NCBI RefSeq assembly: GCF_905475395.1 | Contig: NC_058338.1 | Location: 46,597,935 to 46,661,934 of the forward strand | From: Chrysoperla carnea | Lineage: Eukaryota; Arthropoda; Insecta; Neuroptera; Chrysopidae | Direction: 5' to 3' | Length of the DNA stretch: 64,000 nt | Translations under genes and position numbers: made by a program | Shown here: positions 1-10,235 of the stretch, one piece after another | Layout of the letters: each line of letters opens with the position of its first letter | Numbering within the stretch: position 1 is the stretch's first letter | The notes under the pieces: generated by a model | The model's input: the letters and a program-made list of their open reading frames with translations, nothing else | What the model was told of the DNA's origin: nothing | Databases searched by the model: none

Positions 1-180
1 ATCGGTCCAGCCGTCTAGGAGGAGTTCAATTACATACACACGCACACAAGAAATATATATATTAAGATATAATGGTTCTAGTCTTAAATCTATTTTGTAA
101 GAATGGGTAGGCAACAGCTACAACATAGCAGTATCTAAAACTGCATAGAATAAACACTATTAAATTAAAATTTTTGCTAC

Positions 181-971
181 CTGTTTTGATTTGTATTTAA
201 TCAAATCATATTTTTTCCGCAAATCAATGACTTTTAGATCAACAATTTCTTGTGCATGATCATAAGGTTTATCGGCAACTATTGGTGGTAAACTTCCAGA
301 TAATTTTTGTGGTAATTCCTTCAAATCAACTGTACCGCGCGCTTGTTTTAATTTACTTATTAATTCAGCAATTTCTCGTTTTAAACGTAATATTTTATCA
401 GCATTCGCTTTACGTTCAGCATCACATGATTCAAATAATGCTTTCCTTTGGCCCTCTAAAATTAGGAAAATTGATATTTTGTGCTTAGCTTAGCATAATA
501 GTTCTATAGTATATGTAATCAATTATTGGCTATTTTTTTATTTTATTCGTATGGAAATTTAAAATTTCAAGGTTATCAAAAAAAATTGAATATCAAATTA
601 ATAGAGGCTGATCATAAAAAACTCCATAGGGCAGGGTGTTGCACCTCTTCAAGAGGGCCAGAGACAGTTAGTTTTCCGCTTTCAAGAATTCTTCGAATTT
701 GATTTTTTATTTAATAAATTTTGATATTATAAATTTTTTCCTACTGTCCTGTCCCTCCCCCCCTGGCCAACTGACTGCGACACCTTTGATATAAACTAAA
801 TGAAAACAACTCAATTTTATCCAAATTTTTTGCAATGATTTTTTGTACAATTACCTACTTAATATTTTTTAATTTTCACTAACCTGATAATTGTATCTTT
901 TTCTTAATTTCAAATATTTGTTTATTTGTTTCTCTTAAGCCTTCATCAGAATTATCCTCCAAATTTTCCAT
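181..971 (-). CDS. ODAD3/CCDC151-like outer dynein arm docking protein, N-terminal two exons (partial)
   Basis: Two coding exons read on the minus strand. Exon 1 runs from the ATG at 971 down to 884 (29 codons plus one base) and ends at a GTTAGT donor. Exon 2 runs from 455 down to 181, with an ...TTTTAG acceptor and a CAG|GTAGC donor. The splice joins phase 1 to phase 1 and restores a GAG codon, giving ...KKKIQLSEGQRKALFES... and about 121 open residues. The sequence is charged, heptad-like and rich in Lys, Glu and Leu, as expected of a coiled coil. The 'KIQLxEGxRKAxxES' core resembles the N-terminal block of CCDC151/ODAD3, which in ciliates and animals helps anchor outer dynein arms to axonemal doublets; in insects this would mean sperm or sensory cilia. 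The gene continues beyond the left edge. The family call comes from remembered motif similarity; related docking proteins (CCDC63/CCDC114) are the main alternative. Confidence 0.72.
456..883 (-). other. Intron 1 of the ODAD3-like gene
   Basis: A 428-bp AT-rich intron bounded on the minus strand by a GTTAGT donor and a TTTTAG acceptor. The part near 630-780 is more GC-rich than the rest, with a C-rich run near 755-770. I see no further exon or recognisable element inside it. Confidence 0.65.
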
Positions 972-1290
972 TTTAAATTATGTCTTTGAAAATATAATAT
1001 ATTTCAAAAGAAGAAACTTATCCGTACCACCAACAATACACTTGTTATTGTTTTTCCTTAAATATCGATTTAATAAACCTATTGCTGTGTCAATAATGAA
1101 ATTTAGCGCAATCGTTTTAAGAATTTAAATTTTTTAATACTTTAAATCATGACCAAAATTTTACAATTATAAAATAAATTTTGTATCGATTAAATATAAT
1201 TTGGGTATCAAAACACGTGAAAACAATTATTAATATTCAGCTTTGAACGCGGCGTCACGTTTGATTATAAATGTAATAGGAAAGCTGATT

Positions 1291-1594
1291 ATAAGGTAGT
1301 ACGAGCACCAAGGTAAGTTTGAACTTGTGGTTAAAATTATTTGTACCTTATTGTCAACTTTGATGATGAATTTTGTAAGAACTTCATGAATGTAGACGAA
1401 AAATAAGAATAAAGTTTTTCGATATCTGCCTTGGTTTTCGAAACATCGAAAGCTAAATAATTAAACAAAATTTTCAAGTTTCGATATTTTGAAAATTACT
1501 CCAGATGTTGAAAAATTTTATTCTTACTTTTCGTCTTATATTGTCAAGTTATAACATAATTTAATTCCCACTACCGTGCTCATACATCCTTATT
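1291..1594. mobile_element. TA-flanked MITE with AGG...CCT ends
   Basis: The left end (aaggtagtacgagcacc) is an imperfect inverted match of the right end (ccgtgctcatacatcctt). A TA dinucleotide flanks both sides, as for Tc1/mariner-type target duplications. The interior is partly self-complementary: a 'gacgaaaaataagaat' block near 1395 recurs inverted near 1525. It has no coding capacity. A related, longer copy lies at 24,851-25,496. It sits about 0.3 kb upstream of the ODAD3-like start codon. Confidence 0.6.
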
Positions 1595-1599
1595 TAGTG

Positions 1600-2820
1600 G
1601 ATAAATCTATGAAAACATAACATTCATCTACTGTTTTCCTTTCAGACCAATGTTAAATATGCCTACTTTTGAAGTTATTTATTTATTAAAATAATCAGAC
1701 AAAATCTTGATATCCGTTTAGACTGGAAACCAATCGGAATCACACTAAATTCACATTTTTCTGCTTGTTTCCATATAAAATTATGTTATAATATAGTAAA
1801 AACAATTTTAGAGACAAACCATTTATCATGCACGTTATTTTTTCATTTTTCCGCGCGGTGGCGTTACTAAAGCGATATGTTGACGTCACAGGTGTTTGAA
1901 TTTACAGTTTAAGAAAATCTTTTTCAATTCTAAATTACATGAAAAACCAATTAAAAATTTTATTTAGTTTTTCAGCGATTTTCAAAAAATAAAACTATAA
2001 AACATGCGACTTCTCTATTATTATTTTTCGAGTTATATAACATATGCTACTATTGGAACACCAACATCCTAATTTATCCTGGATCAATCGTAGCTTCTAT
2101 TATATATTTTACCTGTGTTTTGTTTCAACTGCTAAAATCAAAACAAATATAAATAGTAATTATAATATTATGTCTTTTTATTTAAGGAAGTAATCTTTAT
2201 AAAGTTTATTTATTAATTAACGACCTTTTTATAAAAATATAATATACTTCGCGAAATGAAGTGGTGGCTTTTATTATTATTATCATTACTAGATACTATT
2301 ATTATATTGATATTAATAAAAAAAATGTATTCTGTGTGAACTAACACGCACCGGATTCTCCAACAGCGGTTATAATAATATTAAAAGAATCTTTTTTATA
2401 AATCGTATCCATATCTATCGTATTTAATATACTTTTAATAAATTAATACTACACATAAGTAGAACAAGTATTTCCGTTATTTCCGATTTATATAAATGTA
2501 TAAAAATGTTTATCAAAGTACACACTCGATCAATAAAGCTGAAAGATAGTTGAATCACGAAGATTTATAATAAATGCTATTTATTACCTTACTGAATAAA
2601 TAATAATAAATAAAAACAACTGAGTTAGTTGTGAAGTACTATTTACAGACATTGTCGATTACTATGCAATTGCTTATTTTTTTACGTCACTTAAGTAAAG
2701 AAAGGTAGTCACTCTTAAATAGCCACCAGATAGCCACCGTGTAAATAACACGACCATGGTGTCATACAGACATAACTGATATTCCCATATAATACATACT
2801 ATATAATGTTTCTAACATAA
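1600..2820. other. AT-rich intergenic DNA, nothing recognised
   Basis: Between the MITE and the first dispersed repeat copy. It is AT-rich and has short (taa)n/(tta)n runs near 2,270-2,330. No open frame, RNA gene or clear repeat boundary was seen. Confidence 0.5.
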
Positions 2821-2824
2821 TTTT

Positions 2825-3180
2825 CGCCCTCACGGGTAAACACTGATGTTTACGAAAAAATATTGTTGTTTATTTTTTTATAAGAAACACTTTTTACATT
2901 TAAACTTTTGTTCTATCTTTATCGGTTTACAAGATCCTACGAACTCAAGACCCAATTTATGTTGCTCATTTACGAAAAAAAAACCTACTTTTTAGATATT
3001 GAGCACGCCATAAAAATATCAGCTTGATAATTCTTTTCGTTTTAGAATTATCACAGACAGGCAGATAGACGGACAGACATACAACCGAAAATATACAATT
3101 TTAAGAACACCTATACCAAAATTTTGTTCGTAGCATCAGTATTTATAAGCGTTACCTACAAACTTGAGACTAAACTTAGA
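2825..3180 (-). repeat. Dispersed repeat family A, copy 1
   Basis: Shares ordered blocks with three other stretches in the window (3,577-3,863, 43,152-43,493, 55,533-55,801). These are 'cactgatgtttacg', an 'acttttgttctatct' block, 'ggtttacaagat', 'caagacccaatt', a GACGGACAGAC-type run, 'gcgttac' and 'gagactaaacttag'. Orientation is arbitrary; copies 1 and 3 face the same way and copies 2 and 4 are inverted. No terminal repeats or open frame are obvious. It is a non-autonomous dispersed element of unknown class. Confidence 0.65.
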
Positions 3181-3436
3181 AAGCAAAAGAGTAGTGAAAT
3201 TACTTATCAAATAAATTGTTATTTCACAACAAAAGTTTGATTTTTTTTACGATGTATGCAATAAAGAAAAATCTATTACAAAATTATTGCAACAGTTTGC
3301 TTAAAAATTACTAAAATTAATTCGTATTTTGAAAATAGATACTTATTTGGAAATATTTTTGTTACAAATAGTTAATTAATTTTCTAGCTTTTCTTACAGT
3401 GTGGTACGTTGTTTAAGTTAATATAAGTGATCATCA

Positions 3437-3509
3437 GCCGAAATAGCTCAGTTGGGAGAGCGTTAGACTGAAGATCTAAAGGTCCCTGGTTCGATCCCTG
3501 GTTTCGGCA
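3437..3509 (+). tRNA. tRNA-Phe (anticodon GAA)
   Basis: A 73-nt complete cloverleaf with no intron. The acceptor stem is GCCGAAA/TTTCGGC with discriminator A. The D arm is GCTC...GAGC. The anticodon arm is TTAGA-CTGAAGA-TCTAA with GAA at positions 34-36. The variable loop is AGGTC and the T loop is TTCGATC. The internal box A (TAGCTCAGTTGGGAGAGCG) and box B (GGTTCGATCCC) promoters are intact, and a run of eight T about 7 bp downstream would serve as the Pol III terminator. CCA is not encoded, as expected of a eukaryotic gene. Oddity: the T stem reads CCTGG/CCTGG, giving a central U-U mismatch where arthropod tRNA-Phe normally has a pair. The gene is probably functional, though it could be a slightly decayed copy. 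Confidence 0.95.
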
Positions 3510-3515
3510 GTTACT

Positions 3516-3523
3516 TTTTTTTA
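3516..3523 (+). terminator. Pol III oligo-T terminator of tRNA-Phe
   Basis: An eight-T run a few bases after the tRNA 3' end, the standard RNA polymerase III stop signal. Confidence 0.75.
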
Positions 3524-3576
3524 TATTTACGTACACTGTTTAATTCTCAAAAAATGGACTAATAGCTGTCTTTTTA

Positions 3577-3863
3577 TTCCATGTATATATAAAATACATC
3601 AAAGTATACTAAGTTTAGTCAAAAGATTGTAATGCTTAAAAATATTGATGGTACGAAAAAAAATTTGGTATAGGTTGTCATAAAATCGCCTAAATAGTAC
3701 ATTTCCGGTTGTCAGTCTGGATATCCGACCTTCTGTCAGTGGACACGATAATTCAAAAACGAAAAGAGATATCAAGCTGAAATTTATTGCGTGGTCGCGA
3801 CATAAAAAGTGAGGTGAGTTCGTAAATGACCAATCTAGGTCCAGGTCTTGGGTCCGTAGGACC
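3577..3863 (+). repeat. Dispersed repeat family A, copy 2 (inverted to copy 1)
   Basis: Starts with 'ccatgtatatata', continues through 'aagtatactaagtttagtc', a ccggttgtcagtctgg-like block and 'aaaacgaaaagagatatcaagct', and ends in 'ggtcttgggtccgtagg'. This is the reverse complement of the order in copy 1. With copy 1 it brackets the tRNA-Phe gene. Confidence 0.6.
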
Positions 3864-3869
3864 TGTAAG

Positions 3870-5450
3870 TCCGTTATGTGTGGTCGATTCTAACGTATAT
3901 AGGTGGGATCAGATCCTATATAGATGTTGGATTGAGGCAAAAGGTCCTTGCTTTAAGTTGGAATCAATGCTTAGGATAAATTTTTTTTATACATTTTTAA
4001 GCTTTATAAGCTTTTGATTAAATTTTATATAGGACAAGGTGTGAAAAGTGGAACATTGGGCATAGTGGAACAATCGTAAAATTTGTATCTTATTCAAAGA
4101 AAATTTCTGAAGGAATTACACAGAATTATTAAGTTAACATGACTCAATAATTCAATGTAATTCGTTTTGAAACTATTTTGGGTTCCGTATTGTACCGAGC
4201 CTCACCTGCTCTTAGTCCTGGTTTATTACATACCTAATTAATACACTTTGGGCGTTAAGTTGGAGGTAGTAGTTACATATTGTTTGAGATTGGTACAGTT
4301 TTTAAGACACTAGCGTATTTCAATAAATAATACTTTAATGAATGATATATTATGAGATTTTTAATAATATTTGTGTTATGTAAAAGTTTGGAAGTAATAA
4401 TTGAAGAATATTATCTCTCTCACGACAAGAATCATTTAAGATATTTTTACCCAAAATACATTCATAAATATGGGAAATTTTTTTATTCTAAACTTTAAAA
4501 TTTGAGGAAAAATTAAAAATTCGAGGTGGATCAATATAAACATAAACGTGCAATTGGTACTAAATATGGTGAGTTTGTAGGAAATTTTACATTTTTGTTA
4601 AATAAAGTTTTATGTTATCTAGCCGTCGCGTCAAGTTCATATATATTTTACTGAAGATATTGTTTTATACTAATTATATTAAAATACTTTTCAAATAAGC
4701 TCCAATAATTACATGCTTTAGATAATTTTCTTGGTTTTAGAAATCAGTGCTTTGGCCTGTTCATTTTCCATTATAGTATAATTTTCTTTATCTTGTAAAC
4801 CTTTAATTAAACAGTTAAAAAAAGATTTCCGACGTTGCCTATTAAAATTTTCTTTAAATATTGATTGGTAGATTTCGACAAAATTTGATTTAAATATTTC
4901 GATCCGGGTTATTTACAAGTTTAGACAAGAATTAAAAGCGTTTTTCTTATGTATTGTAACATCTAAAATTTAATGGTTGTGACTATGGTTTTAAATAATT
5001 TACTAAAGAAAATTCAAATGAGAGACATTTCCTATTAAAAAAAATCTAACAAATAATTGAAAAGATATTCAAATGATTGTTAATATAAACATTTATATTT
5101 TCTGCTAATATCAAAAATTGAATAAAAAATTACATTTGAATTCGTCCTCCGACCAACAAGCTACCAAGCTTAGTTGGCCCTAACACAGTCAGTAGTTATA
5201 ACTTAGCACAAGCACATCGTTCCAGTGAACCCCGTGCGTGTAAGTTCTGATTGGTTAAGCCATTAAACTGAGTAACTATACATTCCTTAAACATCGCGCA
5301 ATAATATAGTTCAATAAAACGTCTTTATATGAAGTTTATTAAATGAATTGAGAAAATTTTATAAAATAAAACTATTGATAAACACTGTTCTAATGATGTA
5401 AATGTATTAATTTTTAAGATTTAATTGATAAATGTTGAGTTTTTCATGTA
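3870..5450. other. AT-rich DNA, no gene recognised
   Basis: No convincing open frame or repeat boundary. A moderately GC-richer patch at 5,150-5,250 contains an inverted CCAAT-type motif (gattggtt, ~5,247). It could belong to the promoter region of the downstream plus-strand gene, but that is speculative. Confidence 0.4.
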
Positions 5451-5656
5451 TTTATAAGTGTAGTAATACTTTTAGAAGAGTCGGCCATATTTGTTAAAGA
5501 ACTACTTTCTTTTACCATTTGGACAAAGCATCTTCAGATGGTATTGTAGCCGCGAAGTGTAATATGTGTTGATTGAGTTTTTGTGTTTATTATATGTTGA
5601 CGTTGTGAAAATTCTTGTGAAAATAACAATAAATCTGTGTGAAAAACATCACAAAA

Positions 5657-5689
5657 ATGCTGTGTTTGTACAAATTTTTGAGTGTGTGA
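5657..5689 (+). CDS. Upstream ORF in the candidate 5' leader (10 codons)
   Basis: An ATG in an acceptable context (acaaaaATG) followed by nine codons and TGA. It lies 135 bp before the putative main start. If it is in the mature leader it would be a short uORF. No other sign of function. Confidence 0.25.
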   Translation: MLCLYKFLSV

Positions 5690-5800
5690 TCAATTTTCAA
5701 TCTTAATTTAAGTGAATTTGGTGTTGTTTTATTTGTATTTATTATTCTAAGTGTGTTGATTTTTTTTTTGATTTTTTGTATGTGTTTTTTACGTTAACCC

Positions 5801-5863
5801 ATGTGGGATGTTGTGGCGTTAAAATGTGGATTACAAACTTTGGACGAAATTGGATTACCATAA
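5801..5863 (+). CDS. Overlapping upstream ORF (20 codons)
   Basis: An ATG 23 nt before the putative main start opens a frame that runs through it in another register and stops at 5,861-5,863. A third ATG (5,808) opens a four-codon frame ending at 5,822. Scanning ribosomes would meet these first, so they could lower translation of the main frame, if transcription includes this leader. Confidence 0.25.
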   Translation: MWDVVALKCGLQTLDEIGLP

Positions 5864-5914
5864 CGTCAATACTATTACTTGTTTTTCTTGGATTTTCAGT
5901 TGATTTATCAACAG
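5824..5914 (+). CDS. Candidate first coding exon of a secreted or membrane protein (signal-peptide-like)
   Basis: The ATG opens 30 codons plus one base, ending at a consensus donor (ACAG|GTATGT). The peptide begins MWITNFGRNW, followed by a hydrophobic core (ITSILLLVFLGFSV) and then DLST. This is a classic signal-peptide shape: a basic N-region, about 14 hydrophobic residues and small or polar residues after them. The start was chosen because earlier ATGs open frames that stop at once. The exon ends in phase 1, and a phase-1 micro-exon candidate lies far downstream at 53,654. The product is not recognised. A very long first intron after a signal-peptide exon is common in insect cell-surface receptor genes, but that is analogy only. 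Confidence 0.55.
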
Positions 5915-5924
5915 GTATGTAATG

Positions 5925-7380
5925 TTTCTTATATTATTTTTAGAATATAGAATTCTTAACAAGTGGTTTGTGTGTTCTCTTCCAATCCAACTGTTGTATG
6001 TTTCATATTTATTTTTGTATCGGTAGTTCGTTATACTTTACTTGCGACTCCGTATGTGATTTTAAACTTATTTTAAGAAATTTCAACGGTAGATCGAACG
6101 CAGAAACAACGATTTTATATAGATAATTTTTTCCCCTTTTGGCTGAGAAATATTAGACCGGTCGAAAGTTTTTCTCAATTGTTGAGAACAATTTTTTAAT
6201 TAACCAAGCTTCTCTGAATAATTATCTTCAGCTAAAAATTAACGCCTATGCAAATTTAAATTTCTTACGGTATTGACAATTTTGGCCAATAAAAAAACTA
6301 TTTTTAAGTCGGTTTTCCCGTCCTATTTTGCCAATAATCCAAGGTTCAACAACATTTTGGTTAAAAAATAAAAAAAATTTTTGAGCGAAAACTGTTGTTC
6401 GATAATTCGTTTTCGTAGGACCTTTCGTTAATAAGGTAAAAGGTTTTGCATAACTTAGCTATGTACTTACTAGAAAATCGAATAAAATACTACATACCTT
6501 ATTGCATCTACAATGGGTCGGTTTTCGAGATACAAATAAAATTTTTATGGTATTATCGCACTGAAACATATTATGCTTTAAAGCGTTTTGAAATTCTTAT
6601 TTTCTCAGAAACTAATCCAAAAGCGTTTCCGATCTATAATTGTTAATTAATTTTTATTCTCTTGTTGCAAAAACTCAATTTTTTTTACCTCTTTCGCCTA
6701 CCGCAAAATAGAAAAAAAACTTCCCTCGTTGAAAAACAGCAGGGCGAATTTAGACGCTTGCTACAATTTTCGAGATAAATAAATATCAATATTTAATAAT
6801 TTAAGCGTTTTGAAGCTGTCGGTCGATTCTCTCAAAAATACTCCTCAATACTATCAAAAAAACTTATTCCCAATTTGCAACACAATTAACTTTTATAGAA
6901 AATTGTGTGCTGTGTCTTACGGCTCTTGTTTCGATGGAAAACTTGAAATGTTGAAAAATTTTAATTTGCATTTATTTACCCCTGGAAGGCGTCTATTCCA
7001 ACAGGCAGAAAATTCGATTATTCTCTTTTAGAAACAATATTGATTCCTTGGGCAAAAATCTAAATTGCTTATGTGAGAGTTGTCATAATATATTTTTGTA
7101 AGATCAATAACCGGCTAAAGACGGAACTATGCCTCCTTTTAAAGCTTAATGAAAACTACTACTTTCTTCTTTCAAATTTATCAAACTAATAAAAATTTCT
7201 AAGATACTTTAATAAAAAAAAGAAAACATACTAAAATTATTAAAATACTTCTTATAGTTCTTTAAGTTCTTACAGTCGGGATTTATTTATAGTTAGAAAA
7301 TGCTTTCGAGTTTCAAGAAAACTCATTTGTTTGTCATTAAACTTTGTATATCATGAAATTATCTTGAATTTATTCGTTGT
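5925..7380. other. AT-rich sequence, nothing recognised
   Basis: Short open frames near 6,446-6,646 and 6,810-7,031 have AT-driven composition (rich in I, Y, F, N and K), no domain and no splice context. I treat them as chance. Several 'ttttcgagat' motifs suggest decayed repeats without clear borders. Confidence 0.45.
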
Positions 7381-7384
7381 GTGC

Positions 7385-7795
7385 GTAGTCATGGTATAGG
7401 CAATAAAATCGAAGCCAGCGCTTCCAGTGAAAAATTTTGACGATAAAGGAGGCTGTTATGACTTATTTACAATTCTTTACATGTAAATGTTATAGAAATG
7501 TCAAATTAAAATTATTGAAAAACACTAATTAATTAAACTTAATACATTAAAAATTGTGAAAATAAGAAATTAAATTGCACAAGTATTATTTTTTAAATGT
7601 AAAATATCATAACGAACTGCATTTATTTAAATTTGTGAGACAATAATATTAAATTTTCAATGTGAGTCATAAATGCAATCCATACAATTATATATGCATC
7701 CATACAATTGTATAATGAAAGTAGTGTATCGTTATGGAAACGCCTCCAATAAAACTCGCGCACGGTGCGAATAGTCATAGTTCTTATCTCAATAT
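7385..7795 (-). repeat. Dispersed repeat family B, copy 1
   Basis: The reverse complement of blocks shared with 26,478-26,895 and 52,160-52,525: 'gtaacgatacactacttt', 'attgtatggattgcattta', 'cattgaaaatttaatatt', 'gtctcacaaat', 'ttctataacatt' and 'catgtaaagaattg', ending near 'cataacagcctcctttat' and 'gcgcttccagtg'. About 410 bp with no coding capacity. A minus-strand open frame over 7,623-7,940 is a by-product of the repeat. Confidence 0.65.
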
Positions 7796-8821
7796 TTTCA
7801 ATACAGTATCTTTTTCGTAATACCGTATTATATTTTAGAATTACGCCATTAATAATCGAAATGACAATGATATGACCAAAAAAATGAACATAATTTTCAC
7901 ACACAATAGAATCATTTTTCCTTACCATAACATGAATCATTTTATTACAAAAGGTTATTACATATATTTATAGAGAGTAGGTACACGTAAAGAAACACAC
8001 AACAGTGTCTTTGATTTAAGACCAAAATGGAATTATTGAATCAAGGATTTTTCACAGATACACATTTTTACACAACACTGTTAAAAATTATTGTCATTTG
8101 TTTGAAATATAATAAATAATACTATTTATTGTTGCAAGAACTTATCAACAATTTTATTGTTTATGAAAATTTTGCAATAAGAATGTTGTTTAGCAAATAA
8201 ATTAAGTTAATTTTCAATAGGGCTTTTCATTTACAAAATGATTCTTTTTTGTTTTGGACTGTTTTCAATCAAGTAAAGACATATCTTATATCTTCTAGCC
8301 TTGTTAAAAAGCGCTGCTTGAAAAATATAAAATATATTTAACTTTCTTAGGTTGAATAATTTTTTGACAACTGTCCGAAACAAAAGCAAATTGATGAAAA
8401 AGTCTATTATTTATTCATGGAAATGATTTTAGCCTCGTTAAACTGATTTTTTTCTCATTTGATTCTTCGGTAGCCAATTTCTTGTTTTATAATAATATTA
8501 TTAAATTTTGTCCTTAATCTTTCTTAAAAAAGTTTTGTTAATCTATAATAAATTAAGTATCTACTTACTAAAAATATTAAAAACTAACTAATGTGTCCAA
8601 TTGTTTTAATACCATATCTATTTTGATTAAGAAATATGGTTGCGGATAAAATGTTCGTTTCAATATATGGTATTTAAAAAGGATAATTTTTGTTTTTTAT
8701 TATTTCTCCGCTTTTAAACAGTTTAAAAAATTGTTATGGTAAAATATTGGATATTTTTTGCATATGATTGAACTAGAAATAATTTTTAGTACTAGAATAT
8801 ACTGTTAACTTGTTTTTGTTC

Positions 8822-9067
8822 TCACGGGCAAGCCGGTGTGTGGAAATTGACTGATTGGTCATTAGTCCGCGGGATCCTTTTTGTTAAATGATTAATACAT
8901 ACGTGAAACTTCACAAGTTGCTTCCTTTTGAAGAGTCTACCAAACTTTCTTTCTAAGATTTTTTTCGAAGTGCTGCGTTTTTGAATGAGCTTGATAACGG
9001 CATATTTATGGTAACGATATGAAAAAACGAAGGAAATTTGTCGGACACTATGACCACTTGATAACAT
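8822..9067 (-). pseudogene. Possible decayed Tc1-like transposase N-terminal fragment
   Basis: An 81-codon minus-strand frame contains SGHSVRQISFVFSYRYHKYA then VIKLIQKRSTSKK and a Lys/Arg-rich tract. This resembles the order of the helix-turn-helix DNA-binding region of Tc1/mariner transposases (G-x-S-x-R-x-I..., then a basic GRPR-like hinge). A degraded inverted copy of the same DNA lies at 9,160-9,320. No DDE catalytic domain is visible nearby. The similarity is from memory and weak, so this could be coincidence within a repeat. Confidence 0.35.
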
Positions 9068-9159
9068 TAATAATTATTAAACAATACGGCAAAGTAAATT
9101 TTGTATTGAAAAAACAAGAAAACTTATATGCCATGTTCGAGGTGATAGTAAAATTATTA

Positions 9160-9320
9160 ATTTTATCAAGTGCTCATAGTATCCGAAAAATTCGATGCTG
9201 CGTTTTTTCAGACCGATAGTTTAAATATGACGTTATCATGCTCATTCGAAAATGCAGTACTTTCAAAAAAAGTCGTAGATAGAAGCTGTGTAAATTAATC
9301 AAGCCTTCTTGAAAAAAATG
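9160..9320 (+). repeat. Inverted, degraded duplicate of the 8.9-9.07 kb fragment
   Basis: 'ttatcaagtgctcatagtatccg' to 'cattcgaaaatgcagtac' matches, in reverse complement, the segment around 8,960-9,065 with scattered mismatches. The plus-strand translation repeats LSSAHSIRKI, compared with LSSGHSVRQI on the other arm. The two halves form a head-to-head inverted pair around a ~100-bp centre. Confidence 0.5.
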
Positions 9321-9359
9321 CGCAAGAAATCTATTTAACGAACTTTTACAAAATCATTT

Positions 9360-9655
9360 AAAAACACGATTCTGTGTCCTATCCCATAGGAAACGTTTTT
9401 TCGGGATAAAAATTACCCTCTGTTTTTCTAAACTATCACTAACTATGCAAAAAAAATGTCGACTTTTGCTTTATTAAAAATTAAAACAAATCTATCCCAC
9501 GGGAACCATGCATTTAATCGGCATAAAAAGCGGATGTGCTATTCCAGACTATAATCTATCTCTGTACCAAATTTCATTCATATCCGTACAGCCGTTCTGG
9601 CGTGATTGAGTAACAAACATCCATCTATTCAAACTTTCACGATTATAATGTACCA
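9360..9655 (+). mobile_element. RTE-like LINE 3' tail fragment
   Basis: Contains the phrase typical of insect RTE-type LINE tails and derived repeats: 'atcccataggaaacg', 'attccagactataatc', 'ctgtaccaaatttcattc', 'tccgtacagccgttctgg', 'gtgattgagtaacaaac' and 'aactttcacgattataat'. No reverse transcriptase frame is present, so it is a 5'-truncated or decayed remnant. Shorter relatives occur at 28,400, 30,045 and 57,466. Confidence 0.55.
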
Positions 9656-10235
9656 AATTTACGATTAAAAATATCTTAAAATTGCTTAAATGACATTATT
9701 TTAATGAATCATCATAAATTTCGTTATCGATAAACATCATGGGCTCCAAATTCTTCACAATTTTAATAAAATCTATTTATTCAGCTTTAATTTTTATCTT
9801 TAGCCAAAATAATAATTCTTTGATTCTTCATATTTTGGTTATCAATCGATAGTCTTTATCGACATTTGATAATATTCATTTATAAATAGACAAAAAATTG
9901 TTCAAAATTAAGAAATGACGATTTAGAGTTTCAATGAAGTTTAATGATACGTTAAAACATGAGATCTGTCAAAAGTGGGGTAGTTACCTTGAATTTGTTT
10001 GTTGTGTGTATGTAAACCCCTCTAAAAATTGTATTGTAACACCCTAACCCCTCTTTTATGGTGCGTTTAAAAGCAGCTGTTTGAGTATGTTGTTTGTATG
10101 GATCAGTTGACATGTTTTTGTGGTACAATTTTCAATTGTTATAATTTCAAATTTTTGTAATGCGTATTTATTTCCGAAATTATTCTTGCAACAATTTAAT
10201 TGGAGAGAGTGTTCTTGAAAGAGATTATTTATAAC

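Noticed and set aside
1..120. A third exon of the ODAD3-like gene at the left edge
   Set aside because: No acceptor followed by an open coiled-coil frame was seen; the sequence is (ca)n/(at)n-like.
3826..4017. A 63-codon plus-strand frame starting MTNLGPGLGSVGPVS
   Set aside because: Its first part lies inside dispersed repeat family A and the rest is AT-driven. The Gly/Pro-rich start is the repeat's GGTCC motif translated.
7623..7940. A 105-codon minus-strand frame, the longest in the window
   Set aside because: Most of it lies in dispersed repeat family B. The other copies do not keep the frame open, and no domain is recognisable.
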